IMG/VR virus record: IMGVR_UViG_3300009187_000047
Location: 1-34,677 of that record
Origin: a virus
Length of the DNA stretch: 34,677 nt
Strand: one strand, 5' to 3'
How positions within the stretch are numbered: position 1 is the first letter of the stretch; the number at the start of each line of letters is the position of its first letter. Made by a program: the position numbers and the translations under genes. Below the pieces are notes generated by a model that was not told the DNA's origin, ran no database searches, and saw only the letters and a program-made list of their open reading frames with translations. Positions 7,892-20,300 of the stretch are shown here, one piece after another.

Positions 7892-8295
7892 TTGTTCAAC
7901 ACGTCCCCGTTGAGTATGTAGCGCAGACTTGGCCGTTGGTGGAGTCGTATATAGCTTCGGCTGAAAAGTTTGGGGGCGGGGACTACAACACAGACCAGAT
8001 AAAAGTTTATTTGGCAAAGAACTTGTGGACATTGTTGGTAGCAGTGGACGAGAACAATAAAATCCAAGGCGCGGCAACCGTGACTTTTCAGAACTACCCA
8101 AACGATAGGATAGCGTTTATTACTACGATGGGTGGGAACTTGATTACCAGTGACGACATGATGGAGAAACTGAAAGCCGTCCTAAAAGGTTTTGGCGCTA
8201 CCAAGATCCAAGGCGCTGTGCGACCCGCTATGGCAAGGTTTGCAAAGAAATTTGACTTCGTAGAACGCTATGCAATAGTAGAGGTGAAGATATGA
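7888..8295 (+). CDS. GNAT-like acetyltransferase-fold protein
   Basis: The product is 135 residues. The order of elements fits a GNAT fold: an N-terminal 'VPVEYVAQTWPLVESYI' helix, a helix 'NTDQIKVYLAKNL', strands 'WTLLVAVDENNKIQGAATV' and 'DRIAFITTMGG', a helix 'MMEKLKAVLKGFGATKIQGAV', and a final 'FAKKFDFVERYAIVEVKI' strand-helix-strand. The classical acetyl-CoA-binding Q/R-x-x-G-x-G/A loop is not convincing, so activity is uncertain. It overlaps the genes on both sides by ATGA, tightly embedding it among ejection-protein genes. Similar small proteins recur in this position in environmental phages as I recall them. It may modify a virion or host protein, or be a structural relic of the fold. 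Confidence 0.5.
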   Translation: MIVQHVPVEYVAQTWPLVESYIASAEKFGGGDYNTDQIKVYLAKNLWTLLVAVDENNKIQGAATVTFQNYPNDRIAFITTMGGNLITSDDMMEKLKAVLKGFGATKIQGAVRPAMARFAKKFDFVERYAIVEVKI

Positions 8296-9257
8296 AAACG
8301 CAATACTCACGCCGCGAGCTTTATGCTTTGGGTGAATTCCTTGGCGAAAGTGTCACACGCAAAGAAGGCGGTCGCGTAATCTATGGCGGAGGCGGAAGCG
8401 ACGGCGGATCACCCGCACCAACACAAAATACAACGTACTCAACAAATATTCCTGAGTATGCACAGCCGTATGTAGAGACTATGTTGGGCACTGCCCAGCA
8501 GCAAATATATAACTACAACGACCAAGGCGAACCTACGACTATGAAGCCGTACACGCCGTATAGCCAAGACCCAAATGCTTATATAGCAGGGTTTTCACCT
8601 ATGCAGCAAAACGCTATGCAGTCTGCGCAGGGTATGCAAGCAGGGCCACAAGGGTTTCAACAAGATGTTGGCGCATACATGTCGCCATTTATCCAGCAAG
8701 CACTGCAACCTCAGTTGCGTGAAGCAGCGCGGAGTTCTGACATTCAAGGTCAACAACAGCAAGCACAGGCAACACAAGCTGGGGCATTTGGTGGTGGACG
8801 CGACGCAATCATGCGTGCGGAACGTGAGCGCAACCTTGGCCAACTGCAAGGCGACATCGTGTCGCAAGGTATGCAAAACGCATTTAACAGCGCCCAGAAC
8901 CAGTACAACACGGGGTTTGGCCAACAGACAGGCTTGATTGGTTTACAAAATCAACTGGGCGGTCAACAGCAACAGCTTGAACAGTCAAAGATTAACCAGC
9001 AGATTCAGAACTATGCTACGCAGCAGCAGTACCCGATGATGCAGTTGGCCAACATGAATAACTTACTGCGCGGCTTGCCAATGCAGTCCACCACAGTTCA
9101 AGGATACCAAGCGGCTCCCAACCCTCTGACACAGCTTGGCGGTTTGGGTTTGACCACGGCGGGTATTGCTGGAAAGCTGGGCGCTGCAAAAGGTGGTCAA
9201 GTAAAAGAAAAACGCCCAGCAGGTTTGGCTGAGTTGGCACTGATGAAAATGCAGTAA
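8292..9257 (+). CDS. Gln-rich ejection-type internal virion protein
   Basis: The protein is 321 residues. It starts with a short charged segment and 'KEGGRVIYGGGGSDGG'. A central section follows with 'YMSPFIQQALQPQLREAAR', then 'QAQATQAGAFGGGRDAIMRAERERNLG', and then long Gln/Asn-rich helices. The A-T-Q-A-G-A-F-G-G-x-R element is one I recognise from internal virion proteins of marine and freshwater phages. There is no signal peptide or membrane segment apart from a weak Gly/Ala/Leu-rich patch (about 280-300). The C-terminus 'AAKGGQVKEKRPAGLAEL' has the GG-x-V element shared with its neighbours. It overlaps the GNAT-like gene by ATGA. Its role is probably as a component of the ejected channel. 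Confidence 0.6.
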   Translation: MKTQYSRRELYALGEFLGESVTRKEGGRVIYGGGGSDGGSPAPTQNTTYSTNIPEYAQPYVETMLGTAQQQIYNYNDQGEPTTMKPYTPYSQDPNAYIAGFSPMQQNAMQSAQGMQAGPQGFQQDVGAYMSPFIQQALQPQLREAARSSDIQGQQQQAQATQAGAFGGGRDAIMRAERERNLGQLQGDIVSQGMQNAFNSAQNQYNTGFGQQTGLIGLQNQLGGQQQQLEQSKINQQIQNYATQQQYPMMQLANMNNLLRGLPMQSTTVQGYQAAPNPLTQLGGLGLTTAGIAGKLGAAKGGQVKEKRPAGLAELALMKMQ

Positions 9258-9266
9258 GGAATATCC

Positions 9267-11294
9267 ATGATTAACGTCAACCAGATCACATCGGAACTGG
9301 CCAAGATGCCAGACCACGCATTGCAACAATATGCTGCAATGCACAAAAACGATCCTTATACCGTGACATTGGCTTTGTCCGAAGCTAACCGCCGCAAGCA
9401 AATGCGCATGGGTGCTCAGGGTGCTGGCGCTATGCCGCAGCCTAAAGTGGTTGACCAAGATATTGCACAGATGTTTGCACCCCAACAGCAAGCATTGCCG
9501 GAAGACAGTGGTATTGGTCAGCTCCCCGCCCAAAACATGCAAGGCATGGCTGGTGGCGGTATCGTTGCGTTTGATGATGGTGGTCAAGTGCCGGGCTACG
9601 CTGAAGGTGTATTTACGGGATTAAAGAAAAAATACAAAGAACTACGAGGATACGAGTTTGAAGGTGGCCCTGAAACGTTTGAGAAAGCACTTGATGCTGA
9701 AGGTATTAAAGATCCCCGCCAACGTGCGTTTTTAAAATCCATTCACGATAAAGAATCAAACCAAGCACTCAAAGCACCTACCCGTAAAGATTCGGGCGCA
9801 TCTGGCCCTATGCAAGTAACTGAAGGTGCGTGGAAAGATGTTTCCAAAAAAGGCGATGAATTAAAAGACCGCAATGATCCGTATGACAACATGCGTGCCG
9901 GTATTCGCTACGCTTCTACTGGTTGGGAAAAATCAGGGGGCGACCCTGCGTTGGCAAGCACTTACTATTATGGTGGGCCGAATGGTTTTAATAAAGCCAA
10001 AAAAGGTCAAAGCGTAGCAGCACTTGAAGACATGGGGCAAACAACACTGCAGTATGGTAGCGATGTAGCAAACCGTATGAAAAGTTTTTTGCCTAAAAAT
10101 GTTATGCCCGGAAAAGCTGTTGAAGCAGGCTTGCCTACATTGGACGAGCAAAAGCGCCAAGCGTTGTTAAACCAAATTCCCGGTCAAACAGCTAAAGCGC
10201 CAACATACAAAGATGAAAACACTTACTTTGGTGGGTTAGCTGACAGATTGGAAATCCCCCAAGAAGTTCAACGCAATATCTCCAACACACTGAACGCAAC
10301 AAGCGGGTTTACTGCACCTATTGGCGGCGTTAACCGTGCGGCTGCAACTGTTTCCAAAGGGCTTGAGCCTACGGCAGAGATGATTCAAAAAGCCGAACAA
10401 GCTGCGCAAGTTGCCTCCACACCGCGACTATTGCCGCCAGCTAAAGCCGGGCTAGAAGCGCTTGATGAAACGTCTGCGGCTACCCGCGCTGCTGCTGAAA
10501 ATGCAAGGCGGATGCGACAACTTGAAGAAGATCGCAAAGCCGCAGTGGGCGCTCAACAGTCTGTTGAAGCCGCTACTAAAACAACCAATATTGCTGACAA
10601 GACAGCCAAAGAAATTGCTGCCGCCCAAGATGCTGCCATATTAAATCAATCTAAAATGACCGGTGCTGCTCAAGGTCTGGCAGGTATGCAAGCCATAGAT
10701 AAAACAGGTGGTATTCCTAACTTAACTGCCAATCAAGTAGCTGCTTTGACACCTAACGACAGAATAAGCGAAAGTGTTTTTGATCCAACTTACGGCGGCA
10801 CTTTACCGGTAGAAGCTACCAAAACAGCAGGGTTAGAAAATTTGTTGCCAAAAGCTGAAGCTCCTAAAAAGGGCGGCATAGATTTTAACGATCTCATGAT
10901 TAAGATGGGATTGAATTTGATGGCCAGCAAAGACCCCAACGCTATTTCTGGTGTTGGTCAAGCAGGTTTGGGTACGTTGGGAATGATGCAAGCGGAAGAA
11001 AAAGCCAAGTCCGAAGCTGCTTACCGCGAAGCAATGGGCAAGCACTACACTATGCCAGCTTCTGAAATTCAAACATTGGAATGGGCGCGAGACCCCAACA
11101 ACATGAAGTTGCTCAGACAGATTGCGCAAGCAAAAGCCGATCCAAAAGCAAGCGCACAAGAGGCACTGGCTTTCTTGAAAGAGGCCGGAGTGGTGCTCAA
11201 AGAAACAGATCCTGTGTTGTATAACGCCTTACGCAACAAAGTTTTAGGCGGTGCTATTCCACAAATGCAAGAAGGTGCAGGAACGCGCAGTTAA
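9267..11294 (+). CDS. Internal virion protein with SLT-type lytic transglycosylase domain
   Basis: This 675-residue protein starts at ATG 9267 after TAAGGAA. Residues 1-110 are helical and end in 'GGGIVAFDDGGQVPGYAEG'. Residues about 145-240 look like a soluble lytic transglycosylase: 'IHDKESN' gives the catalytic-type Glu E163, 'SGASGPMQVTEGAW' at 176-189 is the G-x-M-Q motif, 'DPYDNMRAGIRY' follows, and 'ALASTYYYGGP' closes the domain. The remaining two thirds are Ala/Lys/Glu/Thr-rich helices. Such enzymes, like T7 gp16, open the peptidoglycan locally while the ejection proteins enter the cell envelope. It lies 65 bases before the giant ejection gene. The domain is supported by motif order; virion location is inferred from context. 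Confidence 0.75.
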   Translation: MINVNQITSELAKMPDHALQQYAAMHKNDPYTVTLALSEANRRKQMRMGAQGAGAMPQPKVVDQDIAQMFAPQQQALPEDSGIGQLPAQNMQGMAGGGIVAFDDGGQVPGYAEGVFTGLKKKYKELRGYEFEGGPETFEKALDAEGIKDPRQRAFLKSIHDKESNQALKAPTRKDSGASGPMQVTEGAWKDVSKKGDELKDRNDPYDNMRAGIRYASTGWEKSGGDPALASTYYYGGPNGFNKAKKGQSVAALEDMGQTTLQYGSDVANRMKSFLPKNVMPGKAVEAGLPTLDEQKRQALLNQIPGQTAKAPTYKDENTYFGGLADRLEIPQEVQRNISNTLNATSGFTAPIGGVNRAAATVSKGLEPTAEMIQKAEQAAQVASTPRLLPPAKAGLEALDETSAATRAAAENARRMRQLEEDRKAAVGAQQSVEAATKTTNIADKTAKEIAAAQDAAILNQSKMTGAAQGLAGMQAIDKTGGIPNLTANQVAALTPNDRISESVFDPTYGGTLPVEATKTAGLENLLPKAEAPKKGGIDFNDLMIKMGLNLMASKDPNAISGVGQAGLGTLGMMQAEEKAKSEAAYREAMGKHYTMPASEIQTLEWARDPNNMKLLRQIAQAKADPKASAQEALAFLKEAGVVLKETDPVLYNALRNKVLGGAIPQMQEGAGTRS

Positions 11295-11359
11295 TGGCAT
11301 AATCAAAACATCTTGGCGCAAAGTCCCGTCAAGGTTTCTCAACTTTTAAAAGTAAAGCT
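11295..11359 (+). other. 65-base spacer before the giant gene
   Basis: This is the longest gap inside the ejection module. It has no gene and no convincing hairpin. Only AAAAGTAAAG precedes the next ATG, a poor ribosome binding site for a large virion protein. I see no promoter I would defend. Confidence 0.4.
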
Positions 11360-14300
11360 ATGGCACAAAGTCTCCCATTACCAGACGGCACATCGGTAAC
11401 TATCAGGGAGGGCGAAACGCCCGAAGAAACATGGGCGCGTGCTATACGGGAATACCCCGAAGCTTTTCAACCACAAAAGCCTAAAGAAGAAAAAAAAGAA
11501 CCAACAATTGGTGGGCAAGCCAAAGAGTTTTTTAAAGGCGTTGTGCCCGGCGGTGTTGGATTATTAGAAACTGCTGGTACAGGTATATCTGCGCTGTTGC
11601 CAGAAGAACAAGAACGTGCCACTCGACGTGCAATTCAAGAATATGCAACGGCAGCTAGAAAACCATTTGAAGCAACGCCCGGTTACGAAGACACAATAGG
11701 GCGTAAGTTGGGCGAAGGGGTGGGGTCATTCTTACCGCTTGTACCTTTGATGGCCGCAGGGCCTTTAGGCGTAGCTGGTGCAGGAGCTTTAAGTTTAGGC
11801 GCGGGTGCAGGTGAAGCGCGTATTGGCGCGGAACAAGCAGGTGCAACCCCAGAACAAATATCAAGAGCTACCTTATTGGGCAATATCCCCGGCGCTTTTG
11901 ATTTATTTACTCCTGCCAGAATCCTTGGCCGTGTAGCTGAACCTATTAAAGCGGGTGCTGTGGCTTTGGTTAAACGCGCCCTTGTTGCTGGTGGTGAAGA
12001 GGCGGCTCAAGAAGCGGCTCAACAAATTGCACAAAATTTAATTGCCAAAGGCGTTTATAAACCAGACCAAGAACTGTTAGCACAAGTTGGTGAATCTGCG
12101 GCCTATGGTGGCGCTGTTGGCGCTATGGTGCAAGGTTTTATGGATTTGGCTTTAGGCCGTAGGGTCAGAGGCGCTCCACCTCCCCCTCCAAAAGGCCCCG
12201 AAGCCGCTGCTGTCCCCGAGCCTACCTTGCGTGGTGAACAGCCAGAAGAAACAGCGGCGGGTACTGAAGAAGCCGCCATACTAAAAGAAGCCCTTGCGCC
12301 CAAGAAGAAGGCGGCAATGGACAAACAACTTGCCAAAGAACAACAAGAGTATCTAAAGAAATATCAGACACTGGCGGCACAGCGTGAGGCTGACCAAGCG
12401 GAACGTGAGCGCATTGCTGCGCTATCTCCAGAAGAATTTGCTGCGGAGCAGATGCAGGGTATTGGTAAACAACCCAAAGTCAAACCGGTTGACCAAGATG
12501 AACTGGCAGCATTGGGTTACCAAACCCAACTACCGTTTGTATCTGGCGAAGTTGAAAATTACACAAGGCAGCAACTGGCGCTTGCAAAAGACAGAGAAGC
12601 TGCGCCAAACATTGGTACGTATGTCTCTTACCTTATGGTTAACCCCAGTATGGCACGGCAAATTGCCATGTCTGAACAGGCTTTACCCGGTCTTTCCGTA
12701 AAACAAGGCCACAGCGTAAAGAGCACGCTGCTTACTGAATTAGAAAAGCAAGATAGAGAAACTGCTGCGGCAGCAGAAAAAGCTAAACAAGCCGGTTATG
12801 AGCGCGGTCGAACTTTGTTAGAACAGCAAGGCGCACAAACAAACCAAGATTTGCTCAGTGCAGCCAGACAAGCGCCGGGTTATCCAGCAAAAGAATGGGA
12901 ACGTGTTGAACGTGAACGGGTTGCCACAAAAGAACAAGCAGAGCAAAACCGCATTGCTAAGTTAACTCCTGAAGAATACAAAGCTGAACTCCGCCAAGTA
13001 AAACAAGAAACGTTGCCTGAAGGTGAAGAGCCTGCTTTGACGGATGAGAACGATCCGTTGATTGCTCAGTTAATGAAAACCTTGCCAACAGACCAAGGCC
13101 GCATAGTGCCGGGGCAAGTGTATGAAGGGTTGGGCGCTACCCGTGGAAAATTAAAAGATTTGCAGTTGCAGTTGGCAATTGCTCGCATGACAAGTAACAC
13201 GCTAACAGCTAAACGGTTACAGGCAGAACTGGATGACCAGCGCAAAAGTTTAAAAGAACCGATTGAGAAAACTGCAACAGGTGAAAAATCCGCAGGGCTT
13301 CCCAACATAACGCCAGAATCAGGCGCTAAACAAGTTGAAGCTGATAAGTTTGCAGATGCACAACGTTCAATTATGTTGGGGCTGGTTAAAACACTTAATA
13401 CCCGCAATCCGTTAAACCCAAGTCAGACGCGCAGAAGCGCAACGCTTAGCCTGCCCGGAGTATTTGATAAGCGTGTCAGTGATGCCAAGGAAGCGTTTGT
13501 TGAAGCGCATACCAATGAGATTGAGGCTCGCCGTGCGGTTTTTGGCTTGCCGCCTATGGCAAATTGGGAACGTGCAGAAGCACGCGCCCGTTCATTAGAA
13601 GCTTTGAATGAATTAGAAAAACGTTGGAATACTTTTGGCGCTCCTGTTGAAGCCATTCAAGTTTTGCAACAGCAAGTGCGCGACGCTACCAATGAGAATT
13701 TGCTCAATGCCGCCAAACGGTTTAATACAGAAAAGCAAGCCGAAAACAGAGAGAAGTTAACTAAACCCGGTCAAAAGTACACCAGTTACAAAGGTGAAAC
13801 TATTGAAGTGCCGCAAGAAAAAGGCCCACAAGTTGCCGCACCAAAAGAATTAAAACTCAAAGGAACTCCCCGCATCCCAACAGACGACAAAGCTGCGGCA
13901 CTTAAATTTATTGAAACAGTCCTGCGTTCTGTGGAACGCCGTATTCGTGGCGTGCCAGTTTCTGGAGAAAAAGCTCCCACACGCGTTGGCAGCATGGACG
14001 ACATTGCCAAACTGTTTGAAAAAGAAAAAACAAACGGCGCTTCTGAAAAGACTGACCCTGCTACTGTTGAGTTGCTGCACCGATTGCGTGACCACTTAGA
14101 AACTTCAACTGACCCCGAATTTATTTCTCTTGCCCGTGAGCAAGCTCAGCAAGTTATGGAGGGCAACTTACCCAACCCATTTGCTGTACGTGATTTGAAT
14201 GAAATGATGTTGGGTCGAGCAGTATCGGGGCGCAGTGCGGCTCCGCCGTTATCCGCAGAAGATACAGCCGCTGTTGTCCGTGGTGAGAAAAAGTACGAAG

Positions 14301-17300
14301 CTCAACCACAAAAAGAGTTGTTCCCTGAAGCTGGTGTTCAAGTGGTACGTGCCACACCGCAAAACTTTCAAAAGATGTTGGACTCTAAAGACATCCAAGG
14401 AATGCGGGACGTACTGACCAAACAAAAAGAAGAGAACACTGCCGCGCTTGAACTTATTAAAAAATACATTCCTTCCTTACAAAAGGAATTGCAATCCGCT
14501 ACTACGGCGCTCAACAATGCGTTGGCAAAGAAAGAAACGCTTACAAAGTCTGCCGCAGAAACTCTACAAGAACCTACATGGTATGCACCTGCTGTTCGCA
14601 AAATTGTTGAGCTTGAATCTGCTTTGCAAGCCATACCCCCGCGCCTTGAGTATTTGCGTAGTATTCAACGAGCCATCAAAGGACTTAACGCAGAAGAACG
14701 TGCTTCTTTGTTGCAGTTAACGGAAGAAGCTAAAACAACTCCCGGCATTTCTAAAAAAGATGCTGAAGAATTTAACGAAATAGTTAAGGCACTTCAATCT
14801 CCAGAAGCATTTAATGCTGAAATAAAAACACTGAATGACGCAGTTAAAAACGCTGCGGGGCTTATTGATAACGCACGCAATGCACTTGATAACTTGATGG
14901 TTAAATACCAAAAAGGTGCGGTTATGCGTGGTTCAATTGAACGCGCCGCAGACAAAGCTACTCAACAAGTTGAGCGTTTAACGGAGAAATACAACGCGCT
15001 TAAACGTCAGGTTGCACAAGAGCGGGTTGCACGAGAAGAAAAAGTTAAAGCGGAAACAACGCCCGAAGAATTGAAAGCAACGCCAAGAGCTGAATACGAA
15101 ACGGCGGCACAACGTGGCCGTGAAGGTATGGGTTTGCCCGGTGTCCGTGCTGAAAAAGACACAATGCGCATGCGTGAAAACATGCACAAAATCCGCAGTG
15201 AAATTGGTAGCCTTAACGAAGAACTAAGCAAAGCTGAGAAAAAGAACGATACAGATCGCATTGAAGAAATAGAAACAAAAATTGCTGATGCCGAAGCACG
15301 GTTGGCTTCTGTGTATCGGGATGCGCCTTTGAACGTTAAGGAACTGTTAACTCCGGAAGAAGAACTTTTACATCGACTTGCAGCCGCTGACCGCGCTGCA
15401 GCCGAAGATGCCGCTGCCGCAGCCAAAAGCAGAAAACGTAAAGGCGAAGCCGCACCCAAGTTGGTTCCAATAGAACAAACCGCTTTACTCAAAGAAGTTC
15501 GCGGTTCAAAAGTTATTCAACCATACAAAACTGCGCGGATAGCTGAAGTTGCAGAAAAAGTAACTGACCGACTTGTTAAACAAAAAACTGAGTTGGCTGA
15601 ACTCCAGCGCCGTATTGCATACCTCAAGGACAACAACAAGCATAAAGTGTCTGGGCGTTTAACTGACACGTTTAAAGACTTACAAAGTAAGGAAGCACTA
15701 CTTAAAGAAAAGCTTAAAAGCACTCAAGCTACGCAAAGAAAAGTTGTCAGCGTTGAAAAAACTGCGGAAACACTGGCAAACAAAGAAGCTCAGAAACAAG
15801 CATTAAGCCAATCTAAAGCAAGTGAAAAAGCATCTGAACGTTTTGCCCGTGGCGTGGAAGTTGAAAGCCCTGACCTGACCGCCACACAACGCCGGTCTAT
15901 TGAAAACAATGATGCTGTTGCAGCTTACGCTGACATTGCCAACGACGTTAGCGCCAGCAAAGTTAACCGCGCTGTTGCACAACGTTTGGCCGAGATGTTG
16001 GCTGGCACAAATATCCGCATTCAAGACAAGGTAGTTGATCGGGACGGCAAAGAAGTTCTTGGTTCTGCTACCAACAAACAAATTATTTTGAACCGCAATG
16101 GTGGTCTGACACAAGAAATTTTGCTGCACGAAGGCACTCACGCCGCTACTGAGCGCGTGCTTCAGATGGATGAGAGCAAGCTCACCCGCACGCAGTTGAT
16201 TGCCAAACGCGAACTCATGGCATTGCACAAGGCTATCCAGAACGATTCACGCATTACCAGCGTTAGCGCCAAAGAAAGCCTGTCTGAGTTTGCGGCTGAA
16301 GTCCTGTCCAACCGTAATTTGCAAGAGCAGTTGCGTGAAAAGAAGTGGAAGTTGTCAAATGCTTGGGCGGGGTTCAAGAGCATTGTCTTGCGTTTGTTGG
16401 GTATTGACCATCCAGAAACTATGCTGGGCGCGGCGCTCCAGTCAGTGGATGCGCTGATGGTTCCGTCTAACGTTAAGTTGGACGTGAAAGAACGTGCAGT
16501 AAATAGGCGCTTGTCACAGAAAGACATTGCCGCATTGCACGACGGTAGTAACTCCATGAAACAGTTTGCCGATCAGTTTGGTCAAGACATCAAAGTAAAA
16601 GACCGCACGCCTGAAGATGTTGAGCGTATTGCAAAAGACTATTTGTTGGACATGCTGCGCAACACTAAAAACTACGTTGCTGCGCCATATACGTTGCGCG
16701 ACTTGATGCGTAAAAATGCGGTGCTTACTAAAGAACAAGAAACGGCAATTGATAAAATTAAAGAACTTAGAAACCAGCTTGCAAAAGACGAAGCCGCATA
16801 TCGTGACGGTGAACCTTATGACGAAGACTCTGAACATTTCAAAGAAATAACAAAACAGCTTGAAAAACAACAACTCGAAATAGATGTCCTTGAAACAAAA
16901 GTGGGTTCGTTGGATTATTTATCAGATACTAGAATGTCAGACGGCAAACAGTACGATGAAAATAACCCACTTCACTATGTTGAAGCAGATGCGCAAACGT
17001 TTGCGTCTTTGAAGGCGCAAAGTGACGGTTTTCTTCGTGACAGAGAAGCTCGGGCTATTAGGGACAAACGCGAACAAGATTTAATAGGTCTTGTAGATTT
17101 GTTGTCAAGCAACCCTTCATATACCTTGGCAGAAAATGCTTTGGTGGCCAAAGCTGCTTCTAAGTTTGCAGTTGTTTCAGATAAGTCGGGGCGTTTAAAA
17201 GTAGCGTCTATTGCAAACAATAACCGCAATGGTGTTGCTGTTGTCAGTCTCGATGCTGCTGATGCAGTTATTCGGGAGCTGCGTGCTGGTAAGAATTTAA

Positions 17301-20300
17301 AAGAAGCATTCCTTGACGGCATGCAAGCCAGTGCTGACCGCGCCATAAAAGAAAACTCCCACAAAGAAGGTTGGCAAAAATTTAATCAAACTGAACGCGG
17401 AGAAACAGCACAAAGTTTAACGGCGCTTTACACGGATGAAGAAATTAACGAAGCATGGGGACAAACCGGTTATGACACTGCAGACCCCGATGAATTAGTT
17501 GAAATGCTTATTGCTGATGGGCTGCTACCTGACAGACGTGTAAAAAATACGGATTTTGAAAAAGCGGCTGTTGAACTTAACAAAGCGTGTGCAGGTACGT
17601 CTTGGTGTACTGGCAGAGATGAGAATTACGCCCGTGACCATATTGCTGGTGGAGATTTCTACGTCTACTATAAACAAGGTCGTCCAGAAGTTGCCGTGCG
17701 TATGGCTGGTAAAAATGAAATTAAAGAAGTACGCGGAAATACCCAAGACCAAGCGTTGAACAAAGAACAACAAGAAATTGCAGAAACTTTTTTAACAAAA
17801 AACAATTTTACAGATTCCGACAAATACTTGTCTCAATTTAAAATTAAACAAAAAGCCGTTGAGATTGCTAAAGGCAATGCTGAATTTACGCCAGAAGATT
17901 TAATTAACAGCGGCATTGTGCGTTTTAACAAAGTGAATGTTGCCGCTTTGTTGGACTTTAATCTTATTGACGGTTACGGAGGGCTTCGTGGAAGTCCTAC
18001 AGAAGAAGTTAAAAAGTTTTTTGAAAACAAAATTACAAAAGTTATTGAAGACGCATATGCAGATGGCCATTTTATTGGGGCAAGGCTTACTGTTGATGAG
18101 AACGGTGTTAGTGCCATAAAATTAAACGGCACAGAATACACCCCTAAATTGGATGAAGTTAAAACTGCAAAATCAGTAAGTTTTTCTGGCGTTGCAGAAA
18201 CAGTTGAACTACCAAACTTAAAAAATGTTGAAGCCTTAAGTGTTCATGGAAGTGATTTTTACAAACTTGATGTACGTTTACCAAAAGTTACGCACCTTCA
18301 ATTTATAAAAGCTTTTGGTGAAGGTGTTGACAACTCAACTATAACGCTTGCCCCAAATGCAATTGTTGATCTTGTTTCTGGTATTACGCGTGATTCTCAC
18401 ATAACAATTAAAAATGCTACTGTTGTTAAAGATGTTGAATCCCCACATGACCAAAAACTGTATCTCAAACTGCCTGACACCAAGTATGTGCCTTTGGACG
18501 ATGCAGAAGGCAGGTTTGTTATCTACGCTCCCAACCATGTTGCTGACAAACCGCCAATTGAAGAAATGGTTGAGCGCGATGCTGAAGAACCGCGCTATGC
18601 TCGTGCGCAAGCCAAAGGATTTGAAGACGAACTGAACGTGGCCAGCCAAGTAATTGCCAAGCCTAAAACTGTTGGTCAACAAATCAAAGCAAACCTTGGT
18701 TTGGGATTCCGTACACAGTACTTGGACAGACTAGCACCGCTGCACCAAGTGGCCAAGGATATGCTGGAGCCGTTGAAGGGTATGCAGATGATGCACTACC
18801 TGTTGGCTTCTGACCAGCGCATGTCCTACGTTCAGCAAGCAGTTGGCAACGGCGTTCCACAACGTGTCGCATATAAGCGCCCTGATGGTCGCACTGAATA
18901 CATTGTTGAAAGCGTGGGCGGCGCTAACTTGGCCAACGTGGTACGCACACTGGCCAAAGCCCCGGGCATGAACGGCGAAGCTGCTAACCAGTTGTTTACG
19001 CTGTATTTGCTTGGCAAACGTGCTGATCGTGTAGGTTACGACAAACTTAATTTTAGTGTCGATGCAAATTTAATTAAACAATCTGTGCGTAACATTGAAA
19101 GCAACGACAAGTTGCGTGATGTGTTTGAAGAAGCGCGTACTGAATACAACAAGTACAACAAAGACTTGATGCACTTCCTGAAAGACACAGGCGTGCTGCC
19201 ACCCAGCGTGGCCGATGAGCTTGCCGCTACTAACGATTACATACCCTACTACCGCGAGCAAAACGGCAATGCCGAGTTGGTGATCGGCAAAGAAGGTGTG
19301 TACCGTATTGGTAACCTTGCAGACCAGCCTCAGTTGCGTGAGTTGATTGGCGGCGAAGACAAGATTCTTGACTTTGCTACAAGCTCTGTTCAAAACACCT
19401 CCATGATTATGGATGTGGGCTTGCGTAACTTGGCTGCAAAAAACGCTATGTTTGAATTGGTTGGCTTGGATTTAGCGCACTTCTTGGGTAAAGATACAGC
19501 AGCGCCAAATGTTGTCAGGTTTAAAGACAAGGGCGAGGAAAAGTTTGTTCGTGTTGATACTGATGCCGTGGGTATCCCCGCTGACTTACTGGTCAAGGGC
19601 ATGGAAGGTATCCCGGTCAGCACTAATGCGCTGGTAAAGGTAATGGGTTTTGCCTCTGGCGTTGTACGCAAGGGTGTTATGTTGAATCCTCTGTACCCAG
19701 TCAAGCAAATATTACGTGACTCTGTTGCTGCCCCGTTATTGGCTGGCGCTGACTTTGCTGGCCCTTTGGGTGCGCTTAGGGCTTTGGGTAACAGTGCAAC
19801 CAAACAAAAACTGGAAGCACGCGCTATTACCGGTGGCCAAGTCTATACAGGCACAAACGAGGACTTGTCTCGCATCCTCAAGGACTTGATGGGTGGGCGC
19901 ATGGGGCTGTCCCAGTTTGTGGCCAAGGCCGAAGCTATTGCAATGGAGGCAGATGCGGCGACCCGTCGGGCACAGTATGACTCATACATTCGCCAAGGTT
20001 TGTCGCAGATGGAAGCCACTGTCATGGCGCTGGAGTCTATGAACTTTAACAAGCGCGGGTTGTCTCCTTCCATGCACTTAGCGGCTACGATGATTCCGTT
20101 CTTTAATTCTCAGTTGCAGAGCTTGGATGTGTTGTGGAGAGCAGCTAGCGGCCAACTACCAATGAGTCAACGTCTGGATATTCAAGGCAAATTATTGCGC
20201 CGGGGTTCTTTGGTTATGGCAACAGCCGTTGCCTACGCCCTGATGATGCAGGACGACGACGCGTACAAGAACGCACGCCCTGATGAAAAGTATGGCAACT

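Noticed and set aside
7394-8101. 235-codon antisense frame
   Set aside because: It lies opposite two well-supported genes with ATGA coupling; its product is Cys/Arg/Leu-rich with no motif.
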